The notes under the pieces are model-generated. The model ran no database searches, was not told the origin of the DNA, and saw only the letters and a program-made list of their open reading frames with translations. From Spirochaetales bacterium (GTDB lineage: Bacteria; Spirochaetota; Leptospiria; Leptospirales; Leptonemataceae), in the NCBI GenBank assembly GCA_024233935.1, contig JACKOY010000012.1, forward strand, positions 60,001 to 105,236: a DNA stretch of 45,236 nt, in the 5' to 3' direction. The position numbers and the translations under genes are program-made. Shown one piece after another: positions 1 to 8,819 of this stretch (its first letter is position 1; the number at the start of each line of letters is the position of its first letter).

Positions 1-296
1 CTGTATGCTGGAAACTCTGAGTATCCTGCGCTACCAGGCGTCGGCCTTCAATGGCAATGACGTCGGGTGACAATGCGACAGGTGCAGACAATCAGCAGGA
101 AACCGAAGGCATGAACCTTCGGGATCCTCAGAGACTATACGCCAGACACGTGATGCGACTTTCTGGTAGCACGTGAAGATAGAGTCCGTACCTTGCGGCG
201 ACGCAAGGAGGTCGACAGAAATGATCGGCCCGCGAACCGAAGCGAAGCAAGCGGGGTTTCCCTGCGTTGCGGAGCGAGGCTCGTAGTAACAAACAG
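1..296 (+). ncRNA. Group I intron in 23S rRNA, 3' part (partial)
   Basis: The window opens inside a group I intron. Visible core elements, in order: a P-like element near 4-15 whose GCTG (7-10) pairs with CAGC (93-96) of a Q-like element (P4); a possible P5 (16-19 with 85-88); a P6 hairpin with a 7-bp stem (103-109 with 116-122); an R element with CAGAGACTA around 129-137; P8 (CACGTG 147-152 with 170-175); an S element AAGATAGAGTCC at 176-187; and a P9 hairpin (191-197 with 202-208) closed by a GCGA tetraloop. The last base, G296, fits the conserved terminal G. The exon resumes at 297 with AGCGAAATTCC, E. coli position 1932, so insertion follows 1931. The universally conserved rRNA bases that should precede this are absent here. 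The 5' half, including P1-P3 and any homing-endonuclease ORF, lies outside the window. The S element differs by one base from the usual AAGATATAGTCC. Confidence 0.88.
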
Positions 297-1262
<966 letters not shown>

Positions 1263-1349
1263 ATTACTTTTCCAACAGGAAAAGGCCCAATTTGAATTAC
1301 CGCCAGAATCTAAAATACGATATCTTGATCGCTGAACGTTTCAGCAAAG

Positions 1350-1378
1350 ACCCGCGTGCGTAAGCCCGCGGGTTTTTT
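1350..1378 (+). terminator. Intrinsic terminator of the 23S unit
   Basis: A 7-bp stem ACCCGCG (1350-1356) pairs with CGCGGGT (1367-1373) around a 10-base loop and runs directly into a T tract (1373-1378). It sits about 88 bases after the 23S 3' end, leaving no room for a 5S rRNA gene, so the transcript appears to end with 23S alone. Confidence 0.85.
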
Positions 1379-1511
1379 GTTATCCGCGCTGATATTCTCT
1401 ATTCGCGGCCCCTGACCTCCAGACCTCCTGCCTGACCGCGATGGACAGTTGCTGGACAGTCGCGTGGTCTGTTTGTGCCTGGCGATAAGCGGGCAGCTGG
1501 CCCTCTGGTCG

Positions 1512-2342
1512 ATGAAGATCTCCGTAAACAGGCGCCCCGTGGATCAGGCACCGGGCGAGGGAGCGGGCTCAGTTCCTTTCGCGCGTGTAAGATTCCTGTC
1601 CGTGCTCCAACCGGAAGTGCGCGTCGTGGAAATCCGCAAGTCTGCTGGGCGCTTCAGCGGACTCAAAGCCTTCCATCTGCCGGACGAAACCCAGATCTGG
1701 ATTCGGGACTCAAGCGCTGCTCGCAGCTACCGCATCATTCTAAGGAGCGCCACCGAGACGGATCTGGCGCAGATCTTCGATGACTTTGTCAGCGGCGAAA
1801 CCGGTTGGAAGACCAAGTGGAAATGGGCTCCGTCCACGCCCGAGCGCGAGCCCGGCGCAAAGATCAAAATATATCTTGTGACGATGATCGTCCTGGCGCT
1901 GGGCATCGCCGCATTTTCCGGCATGGCGGCCACTATTGACTTCGTCATTTTTGCTTATCTGATCTTTGTTGTGCCTCGTTTATTTCCGTTTTCGTGTAAT
2001 AGGCGGCGTCGACGCCGGACGTTCTGGCTGTACGGATACCAGGTCCGGTTCTGGAATATCATCTCCAGCCTGCCGGTTCTTTCCGCGTATTTCGTGGCCT
2101 ATCGGCACGCGGACTATGGCGCAGTCTGGCTTGGGATCCTGATCCTTACGAGTCTATTCGACATCCTGATCGCGACGCTTCAACTCAAGCTCTCATGGAT
2201 GCCAGTCTTCAGGGATAACAAACACATGCAAAGCCGGCCGGGTGGCGAGTCAGTTGTTCTGGTTCTCAGGCTGGCAATCATTGTGTTCTGGGTCGTCAGC
2301 TGGTTCCCGCGCATTTCTGAAATCATTTCGCGGGTCCTGTAG
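1512..2342 (+). CDS. Hypothetical membrane protein
   Basis: I do not recognise the family. The protein has a soluble N-terminal part of about 115 residues, then roughly four or five hydrophobic segments: two close together near residues 118-160, two around 185-230 and one near the C terminus. A run of six arginines lies between the second and third segments, suggesting a positively charged cytoplasmic loop. The first ATG is at 1512; an in-frame TTG at 1449 would add 21 residues, and neither has a convincing Shine-Dalgarno sequence. It stands alone between the rRNA terminator and the next gene. An inner-membrane location is inferred from hydrophobicity only. Confidence 0.6.
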   Translation: MKISVNRRPVDQAPGEGAGSVPFARVRFLSVLQPEVRVVEIRKSAGRFSGLKAFHLPDETQIWIRDSSAARSYRIILRSATETDLAQIFDDFVSGETGWKTKWKWAPSTPEREPGAKIKIYLVTMIVLALGIAAFSGMAATIDFVIFAYLIFVVPRLFPFSCNRRRRRRTFWLYGYQVRFWNIISSLPVLSAYFVAYRHADYGAVWLGILILTSLFDILIATLQLKLSWMPVFRDNKHMQSRPGGESVVLVLRLAIIVFWVVSWFPRISEIISRVL

Positions 2343-2464
2343 TTCAATGCATACGAAGAAACCAGGTCAGCCAGGTTGCGAAGCAAGAACGCCGGGGTGA
2401 GCTTAGTTTCCTGGTGCAGTACCTGTGCTACCGACCCGGACCAATCATCGACCAGGGGCCGGGC

Positions 2465-2760
2465 GATCGGCCGCCCCTGCGCGAAAAAGGGTCAAAGCTC
2501 CTGGATGTGAAAATCGAGATCTTTGTCTTGAAGAAAGATGCGCAACGCAACTATCGCGAGTTCGTTAAGAAGGGCTGGACATGGGCGTGGAGTGATGCGG
2601 GGGACCGCACTGAGGTTACTTTGCCCGCGGAATTTCCCTTCGAAGCGACTTTCTATCATCTACACGGCAAACATGATGGCTTTAGTCTGGGAGTTTTGCG
2701 CGAGCACTTTCGAATCCGCATACCCGATTGGTCCGGAGGGCCCCGTTCTGGATTAGCGAC
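2465..2760 (+). pseudogene. Possible gene remnant upstream of the phosphatase
   Basis: The 563 bases between the flanking genes hold an open frame that runs without a stop into the SpoIIE gene. Its middle part has protein-like composition (for example EIFVLKKDAQRNYREFVKKG and FRIRIPDWSGG) but no recognisable family. After about 2740 this frame becomes arginine/cysteine-rich and implausible, while a neighbouring frame reads the more natural PFWISDGHVHVSNRTGH, which suggests a frameshifted relic. It could also be a short real gene or chance sequence. I do not treat it as part of the downstream lipoprotein, because that protein has its own signal peptide. Confidence 0.25.
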
Positions 2761-2905
2761 GGTCACGTTCACGTGTCAAATCGGACCGGCCACACTGCTG
2801 AAACAGTTCACCTCCCGTGAAAGGCGATGCCGCCGAAGTCGTATTGTTCACCAAAAGATTCCAGAACGTGATTGTCGCATAATCGTATGCGCATTAACCT
2901 GCGTT

Positions 2906-5026
2906 ATGCCGTGCCCTTCGTTTCGATCGCGTGCCCTTGCCATTGTACTCATGCTACTTGCGCTTACGCTTACAAGCGCCTGCAGCGACGATTCCGAAGC
3001 GCCACAGGCGGTCGACGGTCGAATCGACCTTTCCCATTGGGATTTCGAGGCGGGCGGCCCGGTCGCTCTTCGCGGAGAGTGGTTGCTCTACCCACGACAA
3101 TTGCGCGAATCCGGTGGCGAGGAGTCGATGCATTCCGGCACCGGAAACCACGGGAATCCGGCCACGCCCATGGTGGACGCGGAATTCGGCACCTACGTGC
3201 TGGAAATCATTGCTTCCGAAAATAGCGACGCTCCGATGATGCTCTATTTGCCGGCGCCGCGTAGCTCCTACCGGCTCTGGTGTGGAGATAGGTTGTTGAT
3301 CCAACAGCTCGTGATCGGCCGTGATGTAGCAACCACGCATCCGCTCTACCGATCGCAACTCGTGGCGCTTGAACGGACGGCGCATCTCGATCGACTCGTG
3401 CTCGAAGTTTCCGGCCCCGATCGAAGAGGCGCTTTCCCGGAACCACCTTTGCTGGGCACGGCCGAACAATTGACCGGCTTCTACGCCCGCAGAATTGGTT
3501 TCGACGTCTTCATAGTCGCTGGTTTCTTTGTGGGCGCTCTTTATCATCTTGCCCTGTTTCTCTGGCGCCGCAACGAACCGGCCCCACTTCTTTTCGGTTT
3601 GATGTGTCTTTTTCTGGCAGTCGCAGCTCTGCTTACCGGCGAAGGGATTGTCTATCAGCTACCCGGATTCGCAACCGTACATGGACAACTGGTCACCCGG
3701 GTCGTGTACTGTAGTGTAATTCCGCCGGCCGCCCTGTTCGTGCACTTCGTGCTGGAGTTGTACCCGCGCGCTGATCGTGCCTGGTCTTTGCGGTTGGTTT
3801 ACGGAATTTCCGGCGTTTTCGTATCGATTGTACTGATCGCGCCCCCTTTCGTTCTGGAGGCTTTGTCTGACACGTTTCGATTGGCGCTCTTGCTGGCGGG
3901 ACTCTACGTACTGTTTATTCTGATCCGACCGATGCGCGTGCGTCGCATTGGGGCGCGCACTCTTTTTGCGAGCGTTGCACTGTTTCTGGCTGTTATGATC
4001 TATGGTCTTTTCGCAAGGTTTCAGGGGAGTCCCATATTTGATCGGCCGGTCGCATTCTTATTCTGCGGGGCGCTGGCCATGCTGCTGGCCCATCGTTCGG
4101 CCTTATCCCACGGATCGCTTGAATCACTTTCGCGAAAACTTGACCGGCGTCTGGACGTCCATGGTGATCTGACAAATCTGCACGCCGAACTCGATGCCGC
4201 CCGCACGTTTCAGCAGTCCCTGATACCAGAAAGCCCGCCCACGGTACCCGGGCTGCACATTGCGGCGCACTATCGTGCCATGCAGATTGTTGGCGGAGAC
4301 TTTTATGATTTTCGCTCGGACGGCCGAACTGTTGGAGCTCTGATCGCCGACGTATCCGGTCATGGCATACCGGCGGCACTGATCGTATCCATGCTCAAGT
4401 TGGCTTTCTGGCAGGACAAGGATCGAACGCCCCAACCGGGCACCCTGTTTCCGGCCATGAACCGCCTGCTTCTGGGTAATACCGGTGTCGAGTTCGTGAC
4501 CGGAGCCTATGTTCTCATTGATCCGCGGGCGATGGAGGTTTCGGTCACGAACGCCGGCCATCCTCCGGTGCTGCTCTGGAGGAAAGGGCGGCGCGAGCTT
4601 TTGGAATTGCGTCCGGTGGGTCGTCTGCTTGGCATGTTCGAAGAGCCGGTCTTCGAAGTGGAACGGGCCGAAATTCAGATCGGCGACCGAATCCTGATGT
4701 ACACCGACGGCCTGTTCGAATCCCCGAATGAAGAAGGGGAGCAATACGGTGTGGATCGCTTTCGTGCGTTTCTGGATCGTTACAGTCACCTTCCGGTCGA
4801 CTTGTTCGTGCATCGCTTGGTCAATACGGTCGTGCGCTGGAGCGGCGGAGAGGACAGCATTCCGGATGACATTGCTCTGATTGCCATCGACGTGGAGGGC
4901 GTACGCCCGCCGGATGATATCGCCGGTCGCGCTTCTCTGATCGGAATCAAGAGTCGCAACCGGGCCCGAAACGCGCTCAGCCGGGCCTGGAAATCGGTCG
5001 GCGGTGTGTTTCGCCGCAAGACCTGA
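2906..5026 (+). CDS. 7TM-DISM/SpoIIE-type membrane protein phosphatase (lipoprotein)
   Basis: A PP2C-type serine/threonine phosphatase tied to an envelope sensor. The N terminus is a lipoprotein signal (LTSAC, Cys26), followed by a periplasmic beta-rich sensor resembling DISMED2 (about 40-185), seven hydrophobic segments of the 7TMR-DISM type (about 190-390), a short linker, and a SpoIIE domain (about 430-660). Catalytic motifs are intact: GGDFYDF and DVSGHGIPAAL (metal-binding aspartates), TNAGHPP, LMYTDGLFE and a final DDIALIAI. The family dephosphorylates anti-sigma-factor antagonists in partner-switching pathways; the partner is not visible nearby. The ATG at 2906 is chosen because it starts the signal peptide; the open frame extends upstream to 2414. 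Proteins of this layout are common in leptospires. Confidence 0.88.
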   Translation: MPCPSFRSRALAIVLMLLALTLTSACSDDSEAPQAVDGRIDLSHWDFEAGGPVALRGEWLLYPRQLRESGGEESMHSGTGNHGNPATPMVDAEFGTYVLEIIASENSDAPMMLYLPAPRSSYRLWCGDRLLIQQLVIGRDVATTHPLYRSQLVALERTAHLDRLVLEVSGPDRRGAFPEPPLLGTAEQLTGFYARRIGFDVFIVAGFFVGALYHLALFLWRRNEPAPLLFGLMCLFLAVAALLTGEGIVYQLPGFATVHGQLVTRVVYCSVIPPAALFVHFVLELYPRADRAWSLRLVYGISGVFVSIVLIAPPFVLEALSDTFRLALLLAGLYVLFILIRPMRVRRIGARTLFASVALFLAVMIYGLFARFQGSPIFDRPVAFLFCGALAMLLAHRSALSHGSLESLSRKLDRRLDVHGDLTNLHAELDAARTFQQSLIPESPPTVPGLHIAAHYRAMQIVGGDFYDFRSDGRTVGALIADVSGHGIPAALIVSMLKLAFWQDKDRTPQPGTLFPAMNRLLLGNTGVEFVTGAYVLIDPRAMEVSVTNAGHPPVLLWRKGRRELLELRPVGRLLGMFEEPVFEVERAEIQIGDRILMYTDGLFESPNEEGEQYGVDRFRAFLDRYSHLPVDLFVHRLVNTVVRWSGGEDSIPDDIALIAIDVEGVRPPDDIAGRASLIGIKSRNRARNALSRAWKSVGGVFRRKT

Positions 5027-5080
5027 GCGTTGACGTCTGTCCGGGCGCCATCCAGGCCTCACCCGAGAATCAGCCCGCGC

Positions 5081-5328
5081 TACAGGACGGAGTTCCTACA
5101 GGATGGAGTTCCTACAGGATGGAGTTCCCACAGGATGGAGTTCCCACAGGATGGAGTTCCGACAGGATGGAGTTCCGACAGGATGGAGTTCCTACCGGCT
5201 GGAGTTCCTACCGGCTGGAGTTCCGACAGGATGGAGTTCCTACAGGATGGAGTTCCTACCGGCTGGAGTTCCGACAGGATGGAGTTCCTACAGGATGGAG
5301 TTCCTACAGGATGGAGTTCCTACAGGTC
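5081..5328. repeat. Tandem array of fifteen 16-bp repeats
   Basis: The core GGAGTTCC recurs fifteen times at exactly 16-bp spacing, starting at 5089 and ending with the copy at 5313. The 8-bp remainder exists in four versions: TACAGGAT, CACAGGAT, GACAGGAT and TACCGGCT. Identical versions often sit side by side (T,T,C,C,G,G in the first six), which points to recent unit duplication. The array ends about 50 bp before the start codon of the Crp/Fnr-type gene. Unit length is not a multiple of three. It is too short and too variable for CRISPR, and there are no spacers. Confidence 0.97.
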
Positions 5329-5380
5329 CCGCCTGGAATGTGACTTGATTCCAGGGACAGGGCGACAGAGAATCAAACCC

Positions 5381-6025
5381 ATGACCGGGAGCGACTGCCA
5401 TCGCCGGCTTGAGAACTTACTTCGCCCGCTGCTTCAGGGTTTTTCAAAAGAAGCCATCGATGCCGCGATCAAAGATATGCTGGCCGCTTTTTTTCCGTGG
5501 TCCTGCGGGAAAGGTGAGCATTTTGCCGTCGTTGGGGAGAAGTCGAATCGATTGGGTTTTGTGTGTCGTGGAATCATGCGCGCCTACCATTCCTCTCCCG
5601 AAGGCAGCGAGTACACGAAGACCATCTTTGAAGAAGGTGTGTTTGTCGCTCCGCTGGCTGCCCTGACCACCGGCGGCCCGAGCCCGATATCGCTACAGGC
5701 TCTGGAACCTCTGGAGCTGCTCGTGGCCGACTATACCCGGGTCGAGGAGCTCTACAGGCGACATCACCCACTGGCCGAGATGGCCCGCCGCGTCATCCAG
5801 ATGGAGTGGGTCAAAAAGGAAGTCCGCGAAATCCGCATGGTCACATTGTCCGCCGAAGAGCGGTACGATATTTTCCTGGAAGAGCATCGCGGCCTCGAGG
5901 CGCGCATCCCCTGGTATCACATTGCCTCTTATCTGGGAATTACTCCGGTGGCCTTGAGTCGCATTCGGGCCCGCAAGCGCGACCGGGCCGGTGTCCCGGA
6001 AGGCCGACCTTCCTCCGGCCCGTAA
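5381..6025 (+). CDS. Crp/Fnr-family transcriptional regulator
   Basis: A cyclic-nucleotide-binding-fold regulator of 214 residues. The N-terminal half has the effector beta-roll pattern (GEHFAVVGEKSNRLGFVCRG, then IFEEGVFVAPLAAL), and the C-terminal part has a helix-turn-helix of the Crp type (IASYLGITPVALSRIRAR). The layout is typical of regulators annotated as Crp/Fnr or cAMP-binding proteins; no iron-sulfur cysteine cluster of the FNR type is evident. The ATG at 5381 gives a normal family length. The reading frame stays open upstream through the 16-bp repeats to 5030, but that extension would be pure repeat peptide. It precedes a palindrome and the SDR operon, so local regulation is plausible but unproven. 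Confidence 0.85.
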   Translation: MTGSDCHRRLENLLRPLLQGFSKEAIDAAIKDMLAAFFPWSCGKGEHFAVVGEKSNRLGFVCRGIMRAYHSSPEGSEYTKTIFEEGVFVAPLAALTTGGPSPISLQALEPLELLVADYTRVEELYRRHHPLAEMARRVIQMEWVKKEVREIRMVTLSAEERYDIFLEEHRGLEARIPWYHIASYLGITPVALSRIRARKRDRAGVPEGRPSSGP

Positions 6026-6180
6026 GCATCCGGGTACTTTTCGCGCCGCCGACACGTTTCTTCTGACCATTCTGCACGGGAATTTTCCGACCGGTTTGCG
6101 GCGAAGCTGGAGCGCATGGCTTCGCACGATAGCGCTGCCTTCTGTGGCCCGCATTCCCCTGAGTTTGGGAATTTTTTTCA

Positions 6181-6204
6181 GGGCATTAACCCCGGTTAAT
6201 GCCC
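6181..6204. promoter_or_regulatory. Perfect 11-bp inverted repeat, candidate operator
   Basis: GGGCATTAACC (6181-6191) and GGTTAATGCCC (6194-6204) form a perfect dyad with a 2-bp centre. It lies between the Crp/Fnr-type gene and the SDR gene, about 90 bp before the SDR start. It is not followed by a T tract on either strand, so a terminator is unlikely. The symmetry suits a dimeric helix-turn-helix protein; the adjacent regulator is the obvious candidate by position only. Confidence 0.6.
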
Positions 6205-6292
6205 CACCCCGCCCGATGTGGCAGACTTTCTCCTGAAATCAAGCGCAGGTCCTGGCGACATCCATCCCGCGTTGCCTGCGAGGAGAAAACAA

Positions 6293-7033
6293 ATGAAGAT
6301 CACCGGCAACACAATCCTGATCACCGGGGGCACGTCGGGTATCGGCCTGGCTCTGGCGCGGGCGCTATCCGCGAAGGGCAACCGGGTCGCCATTACCGGG
6401 CGTGACCCCGACAAGCTAAAGCGAATCCTGGGGGAGAATCCCGAATGGATCGGCTACGCTATCGACCTCATCCGCCCGGAAAGCGTGCTGGAGTTGGCGA
6501 CCAGCATTCAATCGGACCTGCCGGAACTGAACCTGCTGATCAACAACGCGGGGCTGCAATTCGAACATAGTTTCCTTGAGGATTCCCAGGCCCTGAATCG
6601 TGTTCAGCCGGAATGTCGGGTCAACCTCGAAGCGCCCATTCGACTTACCCTGGCGCTCTTGCCGCTGCTTCTGCAGTCTCCTGAGGCGGCCGTGGTCTAC
6701 ACGACCTCCGCGCTTGGCGAAGTGCCGAAGTCCAGCTTCCCGGTCTATGCCGCCAGCAAGGCCGGGCTCTCGGCGTTTGCCACCGCCCTCGGCGTACAGC
6801 TGAAAGACACAAATCTGCGGGTCATGGAACTGGTCCCGCCACTCACCGAGACGCCGCTCAATGCGCACCGTCCTGCCCGGGGCAAAATGAATCCGGATCA
6901 GGTTGCGGCCGAGTTCGTCTCCTCCCTGGGGCGAAACCGCCGGATCGTACGGCCCGGCAAGGCCCGCATCCTGCACGCAATTCACCGTGTCTCCCCACGA
7001 TTGGCGCGGCGCATTATCGAGGCCCAACCGTGA
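6293..7033 (+). CDS. Short-chain dehydrogenase/reductase (DltE-like)
   Basis: A classical SDR oxidoreductase of 246 residues using NAD(P)H on an unknown carbonyl or alcohol. It has the nucleotide-binding TGGTSGIGLALARAL near the N terminus, LLINNAG in the middle, and the catalytic Tyr and Lys in YAASKAG. The PPLTETPL stretch follows as in the DltE-like (COG3967) group. The start at 6293 is supported by AGGAG seven bases upstream; an in-frame ATG at 6218 would add 25 residues lacking SDR character. It is the first gene of an apparent three-gene operon with the DUF4386 and SRPBCC proteins. The substrate is not predictable. Confidence 0.92.
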   Translation: MKITGNTILITGGTSGIGLALARALSAKGNRVAITGRDPDKLKRILGENPEWIGYAIDLIRPESVLELATSIQSDLPELNLLINNAGLQFEHSFLEDSQALNRVQPECRVNLEAPIRLTLALLPLLLQSPEAAVVYTTSALGEVPKSSFPVYAASKAGLSAFATALGVQLKDTNLRVMELVPPLTETPLNAHRPARGKMNPDQVAAEFVSSLGRNRRIVRPGKARILHAIHRVSPRLARRIIEAQP

Positions 7034-7065
7034 ATCCCGCACTAACTGAACAAGGAGGAAACAAA

Positions 7066-7860
7066 ATGAACGCAACTAACGAACCAACAAACCAGGTCGT
7101 GCGCACTTCCATCGTGCTCTTTCTGGTCGCAAGCCTGGTCCACATCGTCCTGATGCATGTCGCCTATTTCATTCTGGTCGACACGTTTCAGTTTCCGGAG
7201 ATACTCCGGGCGCCGACCGTGGACATGCTGGCAGCTTACACGCGCCAGCTGGACATCAATCGCTTCGCCTACTACGTCTTCACACTCACCGGTTTTACAT
7301 TTATCTTGATGCACCTCTTTTTGTATTCAGGATTCGAAAACCGTGGGCCGCTTGCGGAAGTTGGACGAACCTTCGCAGTGCTCGCAGGCTTGCTGCAGGC
7401 CCTCGGATTCGGGCGCTGGGTATTTCTCGTGCCCTGGATTGCAGACGTCGTACAGACAAACGACCCGGAACAACAGTCGGCGCTCCTTTTGTTGGAAGCA
7501 TTTCACCGCTACGCCGGAATCCTGGCAGGGGAAAACCTCGCCTTTGTGGCGCACGGAATCGCCGGCGCCGCATTCTCTGTGCACATGCTCGGTGAAAAGC
7601 GCATCGCTCCGGTCTTCGCCTACCTGGGCATACCGATTCACGCCTTGATCGGCCTGTACTCTCTGGAGCAATTCGGCGGTTCGCTTGCGATCCTCGGCCC
7701 CGCAAACGTGGTCTTTCAGGTGCTCTGGCTCGCCTGGCTCTTGTTCACCGCCATCTATCTGTATCGTTCGCGGGGCAACAATACGGCGATTCCCGGGCCG
7801 CTGGGTTATTCGCTTATGTCCGTAACCCTGGCGGTCATGCTCTTTGCGGCCCTGGCCTGA
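7066..7860 (+). CDS. DUF4386-like integral membrane protein
   Basis: A 264-residue polytopic membrane protein with about seven hydrophobic segments spread over the whole length, resembling the DUF4386 family of unknown function. The start at 7066 is set by a strong Shine-Dalgarno AAGGAGG seven bases upstream; an earlier in-frame ATG at 7030 overlaps the SDR gene and lacks one. It follows the SDR stop by 32 bases and precedes the SRPBCC gene by 50, with similar leaders of the AAGGAG...AAAATG type, so the three genes are probably co-transcribed. Confidence 0.8.
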   Translation: MNATNEPTNQVVRTSIVLFLVASLVHIVLMHVAYFILVDTFQFPEILRAPTVDMLAAYTRQLDINRFAYYVFTLTGFTFILMHLFLYSGFENRGPLAEVGRTFAVLAGLLQALGFGRWVFLVPWIADVVQTNDPEQQSALLLLEAFHRYAGILAGENLAFVAHGIAGAAFSVHMLGEKRIAPVFAYLGIPIHALIGLYSLEQFGGSLAILGPANVVFQVLWLAWLLFTAIYLYRSRGNNTAIPGPLGYSLMSVTLAVMLFAALA

Positions 7861-7910
7861 CCCGCATCGCGGACAAAGACTGAAAAAGAGAACAATAAGG
7901 AGAACGCAAA

Positions 7911-8417
7911 ATGAACACAAAGAATACAAACAGGCGGGTCAGAAAGATGTTGGGCCTGCCCCTGGCCTTTTTGAGCGCACTTGGAGTGAATGCCTGCAAG
8001 TCGATTCATACCGAACTACCCATCTCCGCGCCACCGGAAGAGGTCTGGCGAGTGATTACGGATACGGAACGTTATCCGGAATGGAACCCATACCATGTGC
8101 AGGTGCGGGGGCAACTGAGAGAAGGCGAAACGATCCAGGTCGAAATCGAAAAACCCAACGGGAATCATGTATCGCTGGAACCCGAGGTGCTGCGGGTGCG
8201 TGAAAACCAGGAACTCACCTGGGGTGGCGGCATAACGGGCCTTTTCACCGGAGAGCATGTCTTCGAAATATTGCCCCGGGAAGACGGAGTTCTTTTTGTA
8301 CATCGTGAGGAATTTCGTGGTCTGTTTGTCCCGTTCGCGGAGCTCGATACGATAGAAGAGGGTTACCATCTAATGAACCAGGCCCTCAAAAGACGGATCG
8401 AACAGGACGGGAACTGA
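7911..8417 (+). CDS. SRPBCC (START/Bet v 1-like) domain lipoprotein
   Basis: A 168-residue protein with a hydrophobic N terminus ending in GVNAC (probable lipid-modified Cys29) followed by a polyketide-cyclase/SRPBCC domain: ISAPPEEVWRVITDTERYPE at its start, a central sheet (LTWGGGITGLFTGEHVFEIL) and a C-terminal amphipathic helix (HLMNQALKRRIE). The fold binds hydrophobic ligands. AAGGAG lies upstream of the ATG. Last gene of the SDR operon; envelope attachment is inferred from the lipobox. A lipid- or terpenoid-like substrate shared with the SDR is possible but speculative. Confidence 0.82.
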   Translation: MNTKNTNRRVRKMLGLPLAFLSALGVNACKSIHTELPISAPPEEVWRVITDTERYPEWNPYHVQVRGQLREGETIQVEIEKPNGNHVSLEPEVLRVRENQELTWGGGITGLFTGEHVFEILPREDGVLFVHREEFRGLFVPFAELDTIEEGYHLMNQALKRRIEQDGN

Positions 8418-8423
8418 AATAGA

Positions 8424-8455
8424 GAAATCGCACGGCGTCTTCGCCGTGCGATTTC
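8424..8455. terminator. Bidirectional terminator between convergent genes
   Basis: A perfect 14-bp stem (8424-8437 with 8442-8455) with a TCTT loop lies between the SRPBCC gene and the convergent minus-strand gene ending at 8458. A/T-rich ends of the stem supply short T tracts in both directions, so it can serve both transcripts. Confidence 0.85.
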
Positions 8456-8457
8456 AT

Positions 8458-8811
8458 TTAGCCGCTAACCGTGGAGAAAACACGCAGGCCTTCGGGCACT
8501 TGATTCCCCGCGCAATGCTTCCAGTCCGCGCCATCGTTCTCGCTCAAATAATAGCCCGCCTTCGTTTCATCTCCAGCGGCCGATACACAGGTTTGCAGAA
8601 GCGCCACGAATAATCTCTGGCCTGGTTTATGATCCGGGCTTCCCATCAATTGAGCCTGAAACGAGTAGGTCAGGTCGTTCGCCGAATGGAAGGGGTGCGC
8701 ACTCACCGACATCGAATATGCCTCGCAAACCGGGTGGCGTTGCCGGCCCGCTGTCGGAACAAAATCAATGCGCTGTTTGCCTCCCGGGATTCTTTCGACG
8801 GCGAGTTCCAC
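8458..8811 (-). CDS. Hypothetical protein coupled to the GNAT gene
   Basis: No family recognised. It encodes 117 residues, soluble-looking, with four cysteines and no signal peptide or membrane segment. The start is a GTG at 8811, supported by GAGG six bases upstream that overlaps the stop region of the acetyltransferase gene eight bases away; this spacing suggests translational coupling. It ends next to the terminator at 8424-8455. The reading frame is credible because of the tight coupling and full use of the space, not because of homology. Confidence 0.6.
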   Translation of the reverse strand: MELAVERIPGGKQRIDFVPTAGRQRHPVCEAYSMSVSAHPFHSANDLTYSFQAQLMGSPDHKPGQRLFVALLQTCVSAAGDETKAGYYLSENDGADWKHCAGNQVPEGLRVFSTVSG

Positions 8812-8819
8812 TCCAGGCC

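Noticed and set aside
5081..5328. CRISPR array
   Set aside because: Units are 16 bp, directly adjacent with no unique spacers, and no cas genes are present.
5030..5380. N-terminal extension of the Crp/Fnr-type protein through the tandem repeats
   Set aside because: The peptide would be a translated 16-bp repeat with no family match; all three frames are open there, so openness is not evidence of coding.
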